Assembly: GCA_964034945.1 (NCBI GenBank)
Contig: OZ035961.1
Span: forward strand, 9,036,501 to 9,100,500
From: Chrysopilus asiliformis
Taxonomy: Eukaryota > Arthropoda > Insecta > Diptera > Rhagionidae
DNA: 64,000 bases
Direction: 5' to 3'
Of the stretch, positions 62,436 to 64,000 are shown piece after piece. The notes below the pieces were generated by a model. That model was not told the DNA's origin. It did not search any database and worked only from the letters and a program-made list of their open reading frames with translations. Numbering within the stretch: the stretch's first letter is position 1; each line of letters starts with the position of its first letter. The position numbers were made by a program, and so were the translations under genes.

Positions 62436-63186
62436 CTCAAAAAAATGTCCAGGTCAACTTTTTGTCAGGTTAACTCTGACGTCACAGAGGTTTCTGTAAG
62501 TCAGCTAGCGGTCAGAATTAACCTATCTAAGGTCAACTCGTGCAGCTCCCAATGCCCTACTTCACCTGCTGGTGGCTTAATTTCAGAATTTCTCAGACCA
62601 CAGGTCAACTCAGTTTTACTTGCCCACATGCAGGCGAACGCGCGCCTGCCCTAGGCCAATTACTCCGTATGTAGGTCGTCGAGTTAAGGAGCCGCTCCAT
62701 TACCATGACTTTTTACCATGACAAAAAAAATGAGACACATTTATGTGAAGATGCCCTGGCGAGAAAGGGAGATAAGAATCAACTGCAAAAATTTGTCGCC
62801 AAATGCAAAAATAATTTCCCCTCTTTTGTTATGGCGATTTTATGGCGATTTCTACTACACCCACACATTGTCCCTGTAAGTGAATAGTAAGCACGGGCAC
62901 ATACGAAAGGTTATTATAGCGTGATGTCATTTTAAAAGCTTTTTCTCCTTCGCATGCATAGTCAAAAGCTTTGTTACCATGCCAATTTGAACATTATATT
63001 CATAGCATAAGGTTTGATATGATTGCTATAAAATTGTAAAACTGGAAGGGATAGCGTTTAACTTGTATTCAGTCATTCCTATTTAGATCTACATAAGTCT
63101 ATCTTGCTCTAGTTTCCTGCATTTTTTTGTCATGGTAAAAAGTCATGGTAATGGAGCGGCTCCTTTAGCCTCCATTTTTCTGAGTG
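62436..63186. mobile_element. CACTCAG-family MITE (copy 4), interrupted
   Basis: Same 272-bp element as at 35748, 39601 and 53834, here split by a 478-bp Harbinger-like MITE after GTCGAGTTA. The remaining length is about 270 bp. The flanking dinucleotide is TG on both sides rather than TA. One terminal base has changed (CACTCAAAAAAATG). Confidence 0.88.
62687..63164. mobile_element. Harbinger-like MITE nested in CACTCAG MITE
   Basis: The 478-bp element has inverted ends of about 43 bp beginning AGGAGCCGCTCCATTACC. TTA is duplicated at 62684-62686 and 63165-63167. Three uninterrupted host copies show GAGTTAGCC once, so both boundaries and the target duplication are certain. The ends share GCCGCTCCA with the 14.3/22.2-kb family but the interior differs. 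Confidence 0.92.
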
Positions 63187-64000
63187 TGTTGCAGTGGAAA
63201 CCAAACTCTCAACTATAACACTGCACAACAGTAATTTTGCTGCCAAAGATTTTACAATCTATTTAGAATTTGACGTCGCCGATCCCGAATCTGCAAGCGG
63301 CTCTAGTTTTTGAAAAAAGATTTTTTTAATCCAAAAAACTCCATATGAAAAATTTTGTTTTTTATTTTTGTTATTGCAATCATTTTAAGGTAGCTTACCA
63401 CTATTTCAATCCAACGCTGAATCCGAAACTGGAAAAAGTTTGGCTAAACTCGTTCCAAACATATTTTGTGCCACTTTTGTATTTTGGGGGTCAGTGATCT
63501 CCCAACCCCACACTACTGGAATGCATTTTTTTGAGATCCAAGACTCATTAAATGTACGTCTAATTGTTCTGAAACATGTTTCGTAATGCCTCCGAATGAG
63601 GAAAAGACCGGAAAATCGTTATTTGGTTTCATTATTGCAAAAAATAAAATTAAATAAAAATTTAATACAATATTGAAATACCCTAACGACCCATATTAAA
63701 AATACTTTCGTGGAATTTTCATTTTTATGACAATTTCTATGCTTCAATTGGGTTATAAATGCTTAACAAACAACAAACACCCTCAGAAATTTTTTTGTTA
63801 AACTCGTCGGAAAATAACACATTTGGGTGAAATATGAGATGTGAATATGTGGAATAATCCTCTTAAAATATGTACCGATGTCATAATCCAGAAACGTATG
63901 TATTTTTGTTGGAAAATTTAATCATATCAAATGCTGGATGATCCCTTTTTTTGTAAAACAATAAAAAAATCAAGGGATTAGAAGCAATAAAAAGCTTTTT

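Overview
The window is visibly AT-rich eukaryotic nuclear DNA from an insect. The reasons are spliced genes with GT/AG introns, a TESK-family protein kinase gene closest to Drosophila center divider (cdi), an insect gustatory receptor, and a dense load of insect-type transposons. These include Helitrons, DD41D mariner relics, Harbinger-, pogo-, hAT/P- and piggyBac-like MITEs, foldbacks and LINE tails. The homopolymer runs (Asn, Ser, Ala) in the kinase tail resemble fly proteins, so a dipteran is plausible, but this is a weak inference. I see no rRNA, tRNA, CRISPR or bacterial-style operon.

Only two genes can be supported. (1) A TESK/cdi-like kinase lies on the minus strand. Five exons (23339-23141, 21566-21481, 21406-21151, 21088-19954, 19189-17958) join in frame for 968 codons plus a stop. 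They cover the kinase domain from about subdomain V to its end and the whole Ser-rich C-terminal tail. The ATP-binding N-lobe exons are not visible between 23.3 and 64 kb, so the gene probably continues beyond the window with an intron over 40 kb long. (2) A two-exon gustatory receptor gene lies on the plus strand (52092-53171, 53228-53395), apparently nested in that intron on the opposite strand.

Layout. 1-17.9 kb is downstream of the kinase: small TIR elements (3948-4193, 4868-5093, 5741-5840), a foldback (9651-9880), two LINE 3' tails (10129, 12732), a mariner relic (about 13187-13480), a Harbinger-like MITE (14265-14648) and a TTAA-flanked MITE (16258-16489). 17.9-23.3 kb holds the kinase exons; the 1.6-kb intron carries a nested double insertion and a 130-bp near-perfect hairpin. 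23.4-35 kb is mostly unannotatable intron-like DNA with several snapback palindromes. 35.7-47.2 kb is a transposon-rich block with the CACTCAG MITE family and three Helitrons, one interrupted by a 1.4-kb insertion with about 145-bp perfect inverted arms. 52-53.4 kb is the receptor. 53.8-64 kb has more CACTCAG MITEs, a Helitron 3' end and a DD41D mariner next to a MITE that itself received a Harbinger-like insertion.

The most informative signals are internal filled/empty-site comparisons. They give transposon boundaries and target duplications without outside data. I found no convincing wholly new biological system. The best candidates for something undescribed are the short-TIR CACTCAG family with an oddly preserved ORF, the set of long perfect hairpins, and an orphan exon-like segment at 34877-34959.
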